Shown piece after piece: positions 35,020-44,649 of a stretch of 64,000 bases of DNA. Position 1 is the stretch's first letter; each line of letters starts with the position of its first letter. The notes under the pieces were generated by a model that worked only from the letters and a program-made list of their open reading frames with translations, made no database searches and was not told the origin of the DNA. This DNA comes from Chryseobacterium capnotolerans (GTDB lineage Bacteria; Bacteroidota; Bacteroidia; Flavobacteriales; Weeksellaceae): positions 2,051,001 to 2,115,000 of the forward strand of contig NZ_CP065589.1 in the NCBI RefSeq assembly GCF_021278965.1, read 5' to 3'. Both the position numbers and the translations under genes were made by a program.

Positions 35020-36693
35020 TCAGTTTAAGGTTTGTAAGTAACGGTATGAAAAGTCTCCAAATGTTTCTTCAGCATGTTTTTGCTGTACATAAACTCCGAA
35101 AAGTTCATCCAGCGTAGTCAGAATTTCTTCTTCACCAATGTTTTCTCTGTATTTCGTATTCAGACGCATTCCTAATCGGTCTCCTCCAATGTGAAGATTG
35201 TATTTCCCATAGGCTGTTCCTACAAATCCGATTTCAGCATTGGGAGATCTTCCGCATCCATTGGGACATCCAGTCATTCTGATGGTAATATCATCTTCTA
35301 AAAGACCATATTTTTCAAGAATAGGTTCTATTTTGGTAACCAAAGACGGCAAATAGCGCTGTGCTTCTGCTAAAGCCAGTGAACAAGTATTCAGGGCAAC
35401 ACAGGCCACAGAGTTTTTACGTAGGGCACTTGCTTTTTCAGTAGCCTCTGAAATTCCATATTCGTGTAAAAGATTTTCTATTGTAGCTTTATCTTCTTCA
35501 TTGATATCCGCCACAATCAGATTCTGGTTACAGGTAAATCTGAAATTCACAGGTGCATTCTGAGCAATTTTTAACAATCCGGATTTTAACGGATAGCCTT
35601 CAATATCAAGGACTCTTCCATGTTCTACAAATACAGTGTAAAACCATTTTCCTTCATGATTCTGAGTCCAGCCATAGCGGTCTTTTCTCTGTTCAAACTT
35701 AAATTCTCTGGCAGGTTCAAAACTGAATCCGGTTCTTTTTTCTACTTCGGTTCTGTACTGATCGATGCCAAGTTTATCAATGGTATATTTTAATCTTGAA
35801 AGCTTTCTGTCGCTTCTATTCCCGAAATCACGCTGTACAGTAATAATTTCATACACAGCTTTTAATGCTTTTTCTTCAGAATCTACAAATCCAAGCACAG
35901 AAGCTAATCTTGCATACGTAGCTTCATTACCATGGGTAGCTCCTAATCCGCCTCCGGCAGCAATATTATATCCTACGATCTGATTATTTTCAATGATGGC
36001 GATCAAAGCAATATCATTAATGAATACATCTACATCATTATTGGGGGGAACGGCAATTCCGATTTTCAGTTTTCTGGGAAGATATCTGTCCTGATATAAA
36101 AGATCTTCTTCAGTTTTCCGGTCTACAAGCAATTCATCATCAATCCAGATATCGTAATAAGATTTGGTTTTTGGGAGACACATTTCACTTATTTTACCCG
36201 CCAGCTCATAAGTCTGTTGGTGTAGTGGAGATTCTGAGGGGTTTGCCGTACAGGTCACATTTCTGTTTACATCACCACAAGCTGCAATAGAATCCAAATG
36301 ATTCAGATTGAAACTTTGAATGGTGGGTCTTAAATGAGATTTTAAAATACCATGCAGCTGAAGCGTCTGTCGGGTTGTTATTTTGATGGTTCCTGTGGAA
36401 TGGTCATTGGCAATATCATTCACTCCGATCCATTGATCTGAAGTCAAAAATCCCCCTGGAAGCCTTAGTCTTATCATGTAGGAATATAGCCACTCTAATT
36501 TTTTAGCTACACGCTCTTCCCTTCTGTCCCTATCATCCTGCTGGTACATTCCATGGAACTTAATTAAGGTCTGATCGTCTTCTCTTATGGCTCCTGTAAA
36601 ATCATCGGCAAGACTTTCCTTTAAGGTTCCTCTGAGTCCGTTACTTTGGGTTTTAATTCTTTCAACAGGGGAAAGATTATCTTTATGGTTCAT
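35020..36693 (-). CDS. cysI: Assimilatory sulfite reductase, hemoprotein subunit
   Basis: 557 residues. Contains the paired nitrite/sulfite reductase repeats, the substrate-binding arginine-rich stretch (TIKITTRQTLQLHGI) and the siroheme/4Fe-4S cluster cysteines: CVALNTC...(about 37 residues)...TGCPNGCGR. It reduces sulfite to sulfide with electrons from CysJ, in the cytoplasm. It lies 32 bp after cysJ in the same operon; the siroheme genes are also in the operon. Length is normal. Confidence 0.93.
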   Translation of the reverse strand: MNHKDNLSPVERIKTQSNGLRGTLKESLADDFTGAIREDDQTLIKFHGMYQQDDRDRREERVAKKLEWLYSYMIRLRLPGGFLTSDQWIGVNDIANDHSTGTIKITTRQTLQLHGILKSHLRPTIQSFNLNHLDSIAACGDVNRNVTCTANPSESPLHQQTYELAGKISEMCLPKTKSYYDIWIDDELLVDRKTEEDLLYQDRYLPRKLKIGIAVPPNNDVDVFINDIALIAIIENNQIVGYNIAAGGGLGATHGNEATYARLASVLGFVDSEEKALKAVYEIITVQRDFGNRSDRKLSRLKYTIDKLGIDQYRTEVEKRTGFSFEPAREFKFEQRKDRYGWTQNHEGKWFYTVFVEHGRVLDIEGYPLKSGLLKIAQNAPVNFRFTCNQNLIVADINEEDKATIENLLHEYGISEATEKASALRKNSVACVALNTCSLALAEAQRYLPSLVTKIEPILEKYGLLEDDITIRMTGCPNGCGRSPNAEIGFVGTAYGKYNLHIGGDRLGMRLNTKYRENIGEEEILTTLDELFGVYVQQKHAEETFGDFSYRYLQTLN

Positions 36694-36725
36694 AATTGTT
36701 TTCTTTTAAGGGTGCGGGTACTTTT

Positions 36726-38435
36726 TTAATAAACATCTTTAGCATATCGGCCGCTGAGTTCCATCTCTTCCAGATAATGAACGGCTTCTTCCTGGCTGCG
36801 TTTTCCATGTTGTTGAATAATATTGAGTAGTGTATTTTCTACATCGCGGCTCATAGGATCTTTTGTACCACATACATAGACTGAAGCTCCGTTTTCAAGC
36901 CAGTAAAAGACTTCCTGTGCTTTTTGCTCCAGTTTGTGCTGTACATATACTTTTTCAGCAGTATCTCTTGAAAAGGCAAGATCCAGATGAGTTAAGCTTC
37001 CTGTTTTAAGGAAATCCTGAAGCTCAGATTGGTAAATGAAATCTGATACAAAGTTTCGGTCTCCGAAGAACAGCCAGTTTTTTCCCTCTGCTCCAACAGC
37101 ATCACGTTCCCAAAGGAATGACCTGAAAGGGGCAATCCCGGTTCCGGGGCCAATCATGATAATATCTTTATCTGGTTCCGGTAAGCGGAAATGTCCTGCA
37201 TCCTGAATGTAGAATTCAACGTCACTGCCTTCAGAGAATTCGCTGAGGTAACCGCTGCACAGACCGTTGTGTTTCTGGTGGTCAATAAAGAATTCCGATC
37301 TGGCAACGGTAATATGGATCTCATTTTCTCCATGGGCTTCCGGAGAAGACGATATGGAATACAGCCGTGGTGCCTGAGCGGTTAATATTTGAACTACTTC
37401 TTCAAATTCTTCTGCATTTTTTACAGGATAAATTCTTAAAAGATCCAAAAGGCTTAAACGAACTTCCGGAATAGAATGTCCTGTAATCTTAGCATATTGA
37501 GTTACTACGGTTTTTAGTAAATAGCTAATATTAAGATGTTTGTGTAAAAGCTCTTCTACAGGGGCTGTAATTTTTGCAGTTTCGATCTGTTTTTTAGGAT
37601 CAATACCTGTTACAGCAATAATTTCATCCACTACAGATTTTGAATTGAAAGGAATAATTCCCAGCGCAGCGCCCGGCTGATAGCTTAAAACTTCCTCCGT
37701 TTCTATTTCGATGTGATAGGTTTCTTTTTCAGAGGTGATATCATTCAGATTAATAATGGCTGATACTTTCCCCAGATATTTTTTTCTTCCTGTTGAAGCT
37801 TTCTGAGCAGATGGATTTTTAACACTGCTAATAGACGTTTTATTGACAGCTTCAAAAACATGATCAATCCAGTTTTGAGCATCCTGTTCGTAATCAATAT
37901 CACATTTTTTTAATGGAATGATACGCTGTGCTCCAAGAATTTCAAATCGGGAATCTACGTCTTCTCCTGTTTTGCAGAATAAAGGATAACTGGTATCTCC
38001 TAACGCAAGCACTCCAAATTTTAAAGCGCTAAGATTGATTTCATTTTCATAAATATAATCATAGAACTTCTTGGCCAATACCGGTGGATCTCCTTCTCCC
38101 TGAGTACTGATGACCACAAAGAAAAATTCTTCTTTTGAAAGATCTTTAGGTTTATACTGAGAAAGATCTGCTAATTTCACCTGAATTCCTTTTTTCTTAA
38201 TGATTCCAGCAAGTGATGTCGCTAATTTTTTACTGTTTCCGGTTTCTGTACCATAAGCTAAGGTGATTTTCTTCACTGTATTCTGTTCCGGAAGAGTTAC
38301 CTGTAAAGGTGGCTGAACAGCGGTAAGCGGTGCTCCTGCCAATCCTGCAAGATACCCGCTTGCCCAGATGGATTCGTCTCTGGAAAAATCGCTGGAGATT
38401 TGTTTAAGGATATTTAATTTAGTTTCAGACAGCAT
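36726..38435 (-). CDS. cysJ: Assimilatory sulfite reductase, flavoprotein subunit
   Basis: 569 residues: flavodoxin domain (LAYGTETGNSKKLATSLAG, about 58-76), FAD-binding domain (APRLYSISSSP, about 350-360) and NADPH-binding domain (MIGPGTGIAPFRSFLWERD, about 427-445), ending SGRYAKDVY. It passes electrons from NADPH through FAD and FMN to CysI. Start ATG overlaps the siroheme methyltransferase stop by 11 bp, consistent with coupled translation. Confidence 0.93.
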   Translation of the reverse strand: MLSETKLNILKQISSDFSRDESIWASGYLAGLAGAPLTAVQPPLQVTLPEQNTVKKITLAYGTETGNSKKLATSLAGIIKKKGIQVKLADLSQYKPKDLSKEEFFFVVISTQGEGDPPVLAKKFYDYIYENEINLSALKFGVLALGDTSYPLFCKTGEDVDSRFEILGAQRIIPLKKCDIDYEQDAQNWIDHVFEAVNKTSISSVKNPSAQKASTGRKKYLGKVSAIINLNDITSEKETYHIEIETEEVLSYQPGAALGIIPFNSKSVVDEIIAVTGIDPKKQIETAKITAPVEELLHKHLNISYLLKTVVTQYAKITGHSIPEVRLSLLDLLRIYPVKNAEEFEEVVQILTAQAPRLYSISSSPEAHGENEIHITVARSEFFIDHQKHNGLCSGYLSEFSEGSDVEFYIQDAGHFRLPEPDKDIIMIGPGTGIAPFRSFLWERDAVGAEGKNWLFFGDRNFVSDFIYQSELQDFLKTGSLTHLDLAFSRDTAEKVYVQHKLEQKAQEVFYWLENGASVYVCGTKDPMSRDVENTLLNIIQQHGKRSQEEAVHYLEEMELSGRYAKDVY

Positions 38436-39271
38436 ATTCGAAGAAATTTTGAGTTTTAGGGACTAAGCTTCCGTTTTCAACTGATTTAAAATAAAGACCT
38501 TCCTGCTCGGCATTTTCAAGCCAAGAGAATTCTTCATGAAGATTCACAACTTTTCCGATCACCACCAATGAGGGTGAGGCGAAGGATTTGTCACCCAGTG
38601 TTTTGGTAAAATCCTCAAAAGATGAGGTATACACTTTCTGGTAAGGTGTGGTAGCCTGTTCAATCACAGCGATTTTTTTTCTCGTTTGAAACATTCAGGT
38701 CAATGAATTTTTCTACAAGACTAGTCAGGTTTCCTTTAGACATATAGAATACAAGGGTATCCTGAGTGTTGGCAAGATCTTTCCAATAGTCTTCGGTAAG
38801 AATTTCAGACTTATAATACGTAAGAAAACGAACAGATGTTGAATATCCTCTGGCTGTTAAAGGCATTCCCGCATAAGCAGCAGCTCCCAAAGCAGCTGTA
38901 ATTCCCGGAATAATCTCAAAAGGAATATGATGTTCCTTCAAGGCCTGTAATTCATCCAGAATATTAGAGAAAATAGAAACATCTCCGCCTTTAAGTCTTA
39001 CAACGGTTTTGTTCTGCAAAGCATAATCAACCATTAAAGTATTGATAAGAGACTGAGGTGTAGATGCATTTTTGCTGCATTCTTTGCCTACATAAATAAG
39101 CTCTGTGTTTTTGTTTACGTAAGTTTCTAAAATCTCAGGACTTACGAGGCGGTCTGCCAGAACAACATCTGCTTTGGCGATGGCTTTTACGGCTTTTACT
39201 GTGATCAAATCAGGGTTGCCGGGCCCTGCACCGATAAGGTAAACCTTAGGTGATTTTATAGTTGGATTCAT
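38425..39271 (-). CDS. cobA: Uroporphyrinogen-III C-methyltransferase, frameshifted at 38673-38680
   Basis: About 281 residues. Tetrapyrrole methylase fold with the usual motifs KVYLIGAGPGNPDLITVKAV at the start, RLKGGDVSIFS, and PGITAALGAAAYAGMPLTAR. It methylates uroporphyrinogen III twice using SAM, giving precorrin-2 for siroheme. The first fragment ends DLNVSNEKKN; the second continues IAVIEQATTPYQKVYTSSFE. An extra A in the run of eight (plus-strand T run) explains the break. The dehydrogenase for the next step is at the operon end (30273-31794). Confidence 0.88.
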
Positions 39272-39296
39272 TGAAATCGGTGTTAGTTAAAGGATT

Positions 39297-40208
39297 TTAG
39301 AAGAGTCCCTCAAGAGAAAGATACCTTTCTCCGGTGTCGTAATTAATGGTAAGAATTTTTGCTCCAGGCTGTATTTCAGGTAAATGCTTTGCGATAGCGG
39401 CTAAAGCGGCTCCTGTGGAAACTCCAACAAAAAGCCCTTCTTTTTTAGCGGCGTTGATGGCATATTCATACGCTTCATCCTTCCCTACTGTAATCACTCC
39501 ATCTAAAAGAGTAATGTCTAATATGGAAGGAACAAAACCTGCTCCTAAACCTTGCAATGGATGTGGTGCAGGACTTCCGCCGCTTAATACAGGAGATAAT
39601 TCCGGCTCTACTGCAATCACTTTAAGGTTAGGATATTTTTCCTTTAATGCTTTAGCAATTCCTGTGATATGTCCGCCGGTTCCTACTCCGGTAATCACAT
39701 AATCCAACCCTTCCGGGAAATCTTGTAGAATTTCCTGTGCTGTAGTTTCTACGTGTATTTTTACGTTAGCAGGATTATCAAACTGTCTTGGAATCCATGA
39801 ATTGGGAGTTTCTTCTGCTAATTCATTAGCTTTTTCGATAGCTCCTTTCATTCCTTTTTCTCTTGGCGTAAGCACAAATTCAGCACCATAGGCTTCCATG
39901 ATTTTACGACGTTCTATACTCATGCTTTCCGGCATTACCAGAATAAGCTTATATCCTTTTACTGCAGCTACCAATGCCAATCCTATTCCGGTATTTCCAC
40001 TGGTAGGTTCAATGATGGTACTATCTTTATTTAATAATCCTTTAGCTTCCGCATCTTCAATCATGGCTAAGGCAATTCTGTCCTTGATGCTTCCGCCTGG
40101 GTTGCTTTTTTCCAATTTAATCCAGATTTCATGGTCTGAATTGAATAAGTTATTGATCTTTACGACTGGTGTATTTCCAATGGTTTCTAGTGCGTTCTGA
40201 AATTTCAT
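39297..40208 (-). CDS. cysK: Cysteine synthase A (O-acetylserine sulfhydrylase)
   Basis: 303 residues, normal length. The PLP lysine lies in [20 protein letters not shown] (Lys about 42), the phosphate/substrate loop in [15 protein letters not shown], and the PLP-phosphate clamp in [12 protein letters not shown]. It joins sulfide and O-acetylserine to cysteine, using the product of the cysE gene directly upstream (29 bp). The fold type II motifs are all intact. Confidence 0.92.
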   Translation of the reverse strand: MKFQNALETIGNTPVVKINNLFNSDHEIWIKLEKSNPGGSIKDRIALAMIEDAEAKGLLNKDSTIIEPTSGNTGIGLALVAAVKGYKLILVMPESMSIERRKIMEAYGAEFVLTPREKGMKGAIEKANELAEETPNSWIPRQFDNPANVKIHVETTAQEILQDFPEGLDYVITGVGTGGHITGIAKALKEKYPNLKVIAVEPELSPVLSGGSPAPHPLQGLGAGFVPSILDITLLDGVITVGKDEAYEYAINAAKKEGLFVGVSTGAALAAIAKHLPEIQPGAKILTINYDTGERYLSLEGLF

Positions 40209-40237
40209 ATCAATACAATTTTTTGTTTTTTCTGTTT

Positions 40238-41068
40238 TTATATTACAAAGGTTAATGATTCCGGTAACGGATTGTTATCCTTTATTCTTATTTCGCTTTT
40301 GTTATAGACCAAGGAATTGGGTGGTACATCCTGTGTAATCCATACATTTCCCCCAATAATACTGTCCCTGCCTATGGTTGTATTTCCACCCAGAATGGTT
40401 GCTCCCGAATAAATAATGACATGGTCCTCAATATTAGGATGCCTTTTCTGGTTGGCTTTTTCTTTGGAGACATTCAAGGCACCAAGGGTTACTCCCTGGT
40501 ATATTTTGACATGATCGCCAATAGTAGTAGTTTCTCCAATGACAATTCCGGTTCCATGATCGATGAAGAAATATTCTCCAATCACTGCTCCGGGATGAAT
40601 ATCAATTCCCGTTTTGCTGTGTGCGTATTCTGAAATGACACGAGGTAAAACCGGTATTTCCTGGTTCCAGAGTTGATGGGAAATTCTGTAAACATAAGTT
40701 GCAAAATATCCCGGGTATGCAAGGTATATTTCTTCTAGAGAGGCTGCTGCCGGATCAAATTCAAGGATGGACTGTGCATCCTGAACGAGGTGGCTGTAGA
40801 TCTGGGGCAAAGCCTCAAAAAAAGCATTCACCTGTACTTCGGTAAGATCTTGGTCTCTTGTTATTGTGTTAATCAGGATTGAAAGATGATCCTGCAGTTG
40901 GGCAAAATCCTGTTTCAGCTGATCGGGAGTATTGACTTGCTGTGGAAGAAACAATACTTTATACAATTCTTTTACAAAAACCTTTACTCTTGCTCTGTCG
41001 AAGAATCCATGGGTTTTATGCTCTTTACTCTGTTGAATTCTTTCTATAAATTGGTTTGAAACTGACAT
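40238..41068 (-). CDS. cysE: Serine O-acetyltransferase
   Basis: 276 residues. An N-terminal helical domain (about 1-140) is followed by hexapeptide repeats of a left-handed beta-helix: [60 protein letters not shown]. The catalytic His-Asp pair is in [11 protein letters not shown]. It makes O-acetylserine for CysK, whose gene follows. It is of the longer, epsilon-type CysE found in Bacteroidota. Confidence 0.9.
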   Translation of the reverse strand: MSVSNQFIERIQQSKEHKTHGFFDRARVKVFVKELYKVLFLPQQVNTPDQLKQDFAQLQDHLSILINTITRDQDLTEVQVNAFFEALPQIYSHLVQDAQSILEFDPAAASLEEIYLAYPGYFATYVYRISHQLWNQEIPVLPRVISEYAHSKTGIDIHPGAVIGEYFFIDHGTGIVIGETTTIGDHVKIYQGVTLGALNVSKEKANQKRHPNIEDHVIIYSGATILGGNTTIGRDSIIGGNVWITQDVPPNSLVYNKSEIRIKDNNPLPESLTFVI

Positions 41069-41074
41069 TTTTCT

Positions 41075-42313
41075 TTACTGAATTATGCAGGCTGCAACCG
41101 TTGAATTGGATGTTTCATCTACCAAAATTGCAGAACCTGTTCTTTTGTTATTGATAAAACTATCATAGACCAAAGGCTGTGCCGTTCGTAGGGTTACTTT
41201 TACCACTTCGTTCAGCTTAATATCGCCTTCTGCTTTTTCCTGGGTAAGGGTATTCACATCAATCTTATAATCAATCTCTTTCACTACGGTTCTTATCAGT
41301 CTGCTGTTTTGCTGTAAAAGGTATTTATTACCAGGCTGCAACGATTTTTGGTCGAGCCAGCATAACAGGACTTCAAGATCTTTTTCAACTACAGGAAGCT
41401 GTTCTTCGGTGGCAAAAATATCTCCTCTGCTGATATCTATATCATTGGTTACATGAATCACAACAGGTTGTCCTTCAAAGGCTTCTTCTTTTTCAATTCC
41501 GTTGATCTCGATTTTAGCAATTTCGCTGGTAATTCCTGCCGGAAGGATGTGGATTAGGTCTCCTTTCTGAAACTTTCCACTTAAAACCTGTCCTGCATAT
41601 CCTCTGTAATCGTGCAATTCCTCAGTCTGAGGACGAATAACATACTGAACCTGAAAACGACTTCCGGTATTTAACTCTTCATTCAGGGTAACATTTTCCA
41701 GATATTCTAAAAGTGAAGTTCCCTGGTACCAATCTGTTTGAGCTGACTTGGATACAATATTGTCTCCTTTCAATGCTGAAATCGGGAAATAGCTTACGTC
41801 ATTTAATCCAAGGTTTTCTGCAATTTTAGCATAATCTGCTTTAATGGTTTCAAATACTTCCTGTGAATATTTCACCATGTCCATTTTATTAATGGCTACG
41901 GCTACTTTCTTCAGTTTTAATAACGAAGCGATGATTGAATGCCTTCTTGTTTGTTCAATCACGCCTTGTCTAGCATCGATCAGAATGACCATCAGATCAG
42001 AGTTGGAAGCTCCGGTAATCATGTTTCTTGTATATTGTACGTGACCGGGTGCATCGGCAATGATAAATTTTCTTTTTGAGGTTGAAAAATACCTGTAAGC
42101 AACATCAATGGTGATCCCCTGCTCTCTTTCAGCACGTAATCCGTCTGTAAGAAGAGCAAGGTCTACGCCGTCATCATTTTTGTTTTTAGAATGTTTTTCC
42201 AGTACTTCTAACTGGTCCTGTAAAATACTTTTACTATCGTATAGCAGTCTTCCGATAAGGGTACTTTTACCGTCATCTACGCTTCCTGCTGTTATAAATC
42301 TTAATATATCCAT
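41075..42313 (-). CDS. cysN: Sulfate adenylyltransferase subunit 1 (GTPase)
   Basis: 412 residues with the GTPase motifs GSVDDGKSTLIGRLLYDSK (P-loop, about 10-28), DAPGHVQYTRNM (G3) and NKMD (G4), then two beta-barrel domains like EF-Tu. GTP hydrolysis drives the ATP-sulfurylase reaction of CysD. It ends without the APS kinase (CysC) domain that some Bacteroidota carry, in keeping with an APS (not PAPS) reductase at 43330-44048. Confidence 0.93.
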   Translation of the reverse strand: MDILRFITAGSVDDGKSTLIGRLLYDSKSILQDQLEVLEKHSKNKNDDGVDLALLTDGLRAEREQGITIDVAYRYFSTSKRKFIIADAPGHVQYTRNMITGASNSDLMVILIDARQGVIEQTRRHSIIASLLKLKKVAVAINKMDMVKYSQEVFETIKADYAKIAENLGLNDVSYFPISALKGDNIVSKSAQTDWYQGTSLLEYLENVTLNEELNTGSRFQVQYVIRPQTEELHDYRGYAGQVLSGKFQKGDLIHILPAGITSEIAKIEINGIEKEEAFEGQPVVIHVTNDIDISRGDIFATEEQLPVVEKDLEVLLCWLDQKSLQPGNKYLLQQNSRLIRTVVKEIDYKIDVNTLTQEKAEGDIKLNEVVKVTLRTAQPLVYDSFINNKRTGSAILVDETSNSTVAACIIQ

Positions 42314-42329
42314 CTGTTTGGTTTATGAA

Positions 42330-42401
42330 ATGGGCAATGAGTAATGGTGAATATCATAAGTAATAAGCTGTGAATCTAATTACTTATTACTCATTGCTGA
42401 T
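42330..42401. repeat. Imperfect inverted repeat between cysD and cysN
   Basis: GCAATGAGTAAT near 42332-42343 matches ATTACTCATTGC near 42390-42401, with inner arms AAGTAAT and ATTACTT. The 72-base hairpin lies in the 95 bp between cysD and cysN and may slow translation or mark a processing site; function unknown. Confidence 0.5.
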
Positions 42402-42408
42402 TACTAAT

Positions 42409-43317
42409 CTAAAAATAGCCTCCTTTTTTACGGTCTTCCATCGCTGCTTCGGTCACACGGTCATCAATTCTGGTTTCTCCGCGTTCAGAAATTCTGGTGG
42501 CAACAATTTCTTCAATCACAGCATCAATGGTTGTTGCTTTTGATTCTACGGCTGCAGTACAGGTCATGTCTCCTACTGTTCTGTATCTTATTTTTTTTAC
42601 GGTAATTACATCATCTGTTTCCAAGGTTGCATGGTCAGAATTGGCAATCCATTGTCCGTTAAGGTCTACCACTTCCCTGTCATGCGAGAAGTAAATGGAA
42701 GGGAGTTCAATTTTTTCTCTTCGGATATAATTCCATATGTCAAGTTCTGTCCAGTTGCTGATTGGGAAAACTCTTACATTTTCTCCTTTATGGATTTTTC
42801 CGTTGAAGATGCTCCATAATTCAGGACGTTGCAGTTTAGGATCCCATTGCCCGAATTCATCACGAACTGAGAAGATTCTTTCTTTAGCCCGGGCTTTTTC
42901 TTCATCTCTTCGGGCTCCTCCGATGCAGGCATCAAATTCAAATTCTTCTATGGTATCAAGCAAAGTATAGGTTTGTAACCAGTTTCTGCTTGGAAATTTT
43001 CCTTTAGGTTCTGTTAAGCTTTTCTTTTTAATGGTATCTTCTACTTTACGAACTACCAGATCAACTTCTAATTTATTCACAAGTTGATCTCTAAAATTCA
43101 GAACCTCAGGAAAGTTGTGTCCTGTATCTACATGAACAAACTTGAAAGGTATTTTTCCGTAACGGAAAGCTTTTGAGGCTAAATGAGCCAGCACAATACT
43201 ATCCTTTCCACCGCTGAACAGAAGTGCCGGACGTTCAAATTGTCCTGCTACTTCCCTTAAAATATAAATAGATTCAGCTTCCAACTGATCCAGGTAATCT
43301 AAATGATATGTTGACAT
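42409..43317 (-). CDS. cysD: Sulfate adenylyltransferase subunit 2
   Basis: 302 residues, normal for CysD. The PP-loop ATP site is LLFSGGKDSIVLAHLA (about 30-45). Conserved stretches FVHVDTGHNFPEVLNFRDQL and GGARRDEEKARAKERIFSVR are present, as is the usual end TEAAMEDRKKGGYF. It makes APS from sulfate and ATP together with CysN, encoded 95 bp downstream. Confidence 0.94.
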   Translation of the reverse strand: MSTYHLDYLDQLEAESIYILREVAGQFERPALLFSGGKDSIVLAHLASKAFRYGKIPFKFVHVDTGHNFPEVLNFRDQLVNKLEVDLVVRKVEDTIKKKSLTEPKGKFPSRNWLQTYTLLDTIEEFEFDACIGGARRDEEKARAKERIFSVRDEFGQWDPKLQRPELWSIFNGKIHKGENVRVFPISNWTELDIWNYIRREKIELPSIYFSHDREVVDLNGQWIANSDHATLETDDVITVKKIRYRTVGDMTCTAAVESKATTIDAVIEEIVATRISERGETRIDDRVTEAAMEDRKKGGYF

Positions 43318-43329
43318 ATTTTTTCTTTT

Positions 43330-44048
43330 TTATTGATGAATATGGAGACCGCATTCTTTTTTATTGGCATCTTCCCACCACCATCGGCCTGCTCTGAAAT
43401 CTTCTCCTTCCTGGATGGCTCTTGTACAAGGCTCACATCCAATGCTTACAAATCCTTTTTTATGAAGATAGTTGTAAGGAAGTTGATGGGTTTTAACGTA
43501 ATCTGTCACTTGCTCTGTATTCCAGTGAAGAAGTGGGTGAAACTTAATGATCTGATTATCTTCGTCCCATTCCAGTGCCGGCATATTCTGCCTGTTTGGG
43601 GAATGTTCTGCCCTTAAACCGGTGATCCATATTTTATATCCTTTTAAAGCAGATTTCAAAGGATGCACTTTTCTGATCGTGCAGCAGGCTTTCCTTTGTT
43701 CTACGGATTGATAAAATGAATTGGGTCCGTTTTCTGATACAAATTTTTTCAGTTCTTCAGTATCCGGGTAATAGGCTTTGATTTCTTTTTTGAAGAAAGC
43801 TTTTGTAGAAGCCCATGTTTCATAAGTCTGTTCAAAAAGCCTTCCCGTATCCAATGTAAAAATGTCTACGTTCAGATTTTTTATCAGATGAGTGATCACC
43901 TGATCTTCGTAGCTGAAACTTGTTGAGAATACTACTCCACCCGGAAATTTTTCTGTCAATAATTGTAAAATATCTTGTTGAGAAGACGTCCCGGAGGTTT
44001 CTTCTTTCAATTTTTCGAACTCGTTTTTCAGACTGTTTTCCATTTCCA
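43330..44048 (-). CDS. cysH: APS-type adenylylsulfate reductase (CysH family)
   Basis: About 239 residues. The 4Fe-4S ligands are visible as a CC pair in RKACCTIRKVHPLK and a CxxC in GCEPC, so this is an APS reductase of the plant/bacterial iron-sulfur type and not an E. coli-type PAPS reductase. The redox cysteine is in the final KKECGLHI. I take the start at 44048 (MEMENSL), because the promoter (TATATTTG, 44065-44072) lies before it; a longer frame to 44097 begins upstream of the promoter. First structural gene of the operon. Confidence 0.88.
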
Positions 44049-44064
44049 TTCCAATTTGTTGATG

Positions 44065-44072
44065 CAAATATA
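44065..44072 (-). promoter_or_regulatory. Bacteroidota-type promoter of the cys operon
   Basis: On the minus strand TATATTTG matches the -7 box TA-N2-TTTG, with a TTG at 44095-44097 as the -33 element 22 bp upstream. The ATG of cysH follows about 17 bp later. Confidence 0.6.
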
Positions 44073-44088
44073 TATAAAATTCTATAAC

Positions 44089-44107
44089 TCCTATCAAAAT
44101 AGTAGGA
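44089..44107. promoter_or_regulatory. Probable Rrf2 operator of the cys operon
   Basis: TCCTACTATTTTGATAGGA (minus strand) is an inverted repeat with arms TCCTA and TAGGA around nine bases. It covers the -33 TTG, so a bound repressor would block the promoter. The Rrf2-family gene ends just 17 bp upstream. Confidence 0.6.
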
Positions 44108-44123
44108 TTTAAATGAAAAAAAA

Positions 44124-44540
44124 TTATTTTTTATTGATAAACTTGGTCAGAGTGGCCTCCAGCATGCTATTTCTGGTTTTTTCACGAACGATGATTAATT
44201 CATTTCTAAGGTAACATTCTGCTTCATCTACACAATCATCACATGCTTCGTAGAAGTTTAAGGATACGCAAGGCGTCAATGCAATAGGTCCGTCAAAAAT
44301 ACGGTAGATATCCGCTAAAGATACATCATCAGGAGATTTTAGCAGATAGTAACCTCCTATTTTCCCTTGCTTACTGTTTACAAGTTTAGCTCTTTTAAGT
44401 TCAAGAAGGATTTGCTCCAGAAATTTTTTGGGAATGTTCTCATCCTGTGCAATAATAGAAGTGGGCAGATAGCCTTGATTGTAATTTCTTGCTAATCTGA
44501 CCATTGCTTTCAGCGCGTATTTGCAACGTTTGGACATCAT
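44124..44540 (-). CDS. Rrf2-family transcriptional regulator
   Basis: 138 residues. Winged helix of the Rrf2 type: MMSKRCKYALKAMVRLARNY, recognition part IPKKFLEQILLELKRAKLVN and wing SKQGKIGGYYLLKSP. Four cysteines around residues 91-110 (CVSLNFYEACDDCVDEAEC) could hold an Fe-S cluster or sense redox/sulfide state. The neighbouring cys operon and the TCCTA-N9-TAGGA palindrome suggest that it controls sulfate assimilation, like CymR/CysR-type regulators. The signal is unknown. The next Met at 44537 could also be the start. Confidence 0.85.
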   Translation of the reverse strand: MMSKRCKYALKAMVRLARNYNQGYLPTSIIAQDENIPKKFLEQILLELKRAKLVNSKQGKIGGYYLLKSPDDVSLADIYRIFDGPIALTPCVSLNFYEACDDCVDEAECYLRNELIIVREKTRNSMLEATLTKFINKK

Positions 44541-44649
44541 AATTTACGCAAGGTATAACAATTTATCTGATAAATGAAATGTTTTTACGGAATGAAAATC
44601 ACAGCTGTAAAATAATACATATGTAATGGAATGATTTATCAATTGAGCT

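Noticed and set aside
44049..44097. Longer start for cysH at 44097 (MIGVIEFYIYLHQQIG)
   Set aside because: It would place the start upstream of the -7 box and in the operator; the sequence is not like the family's N-terminus.
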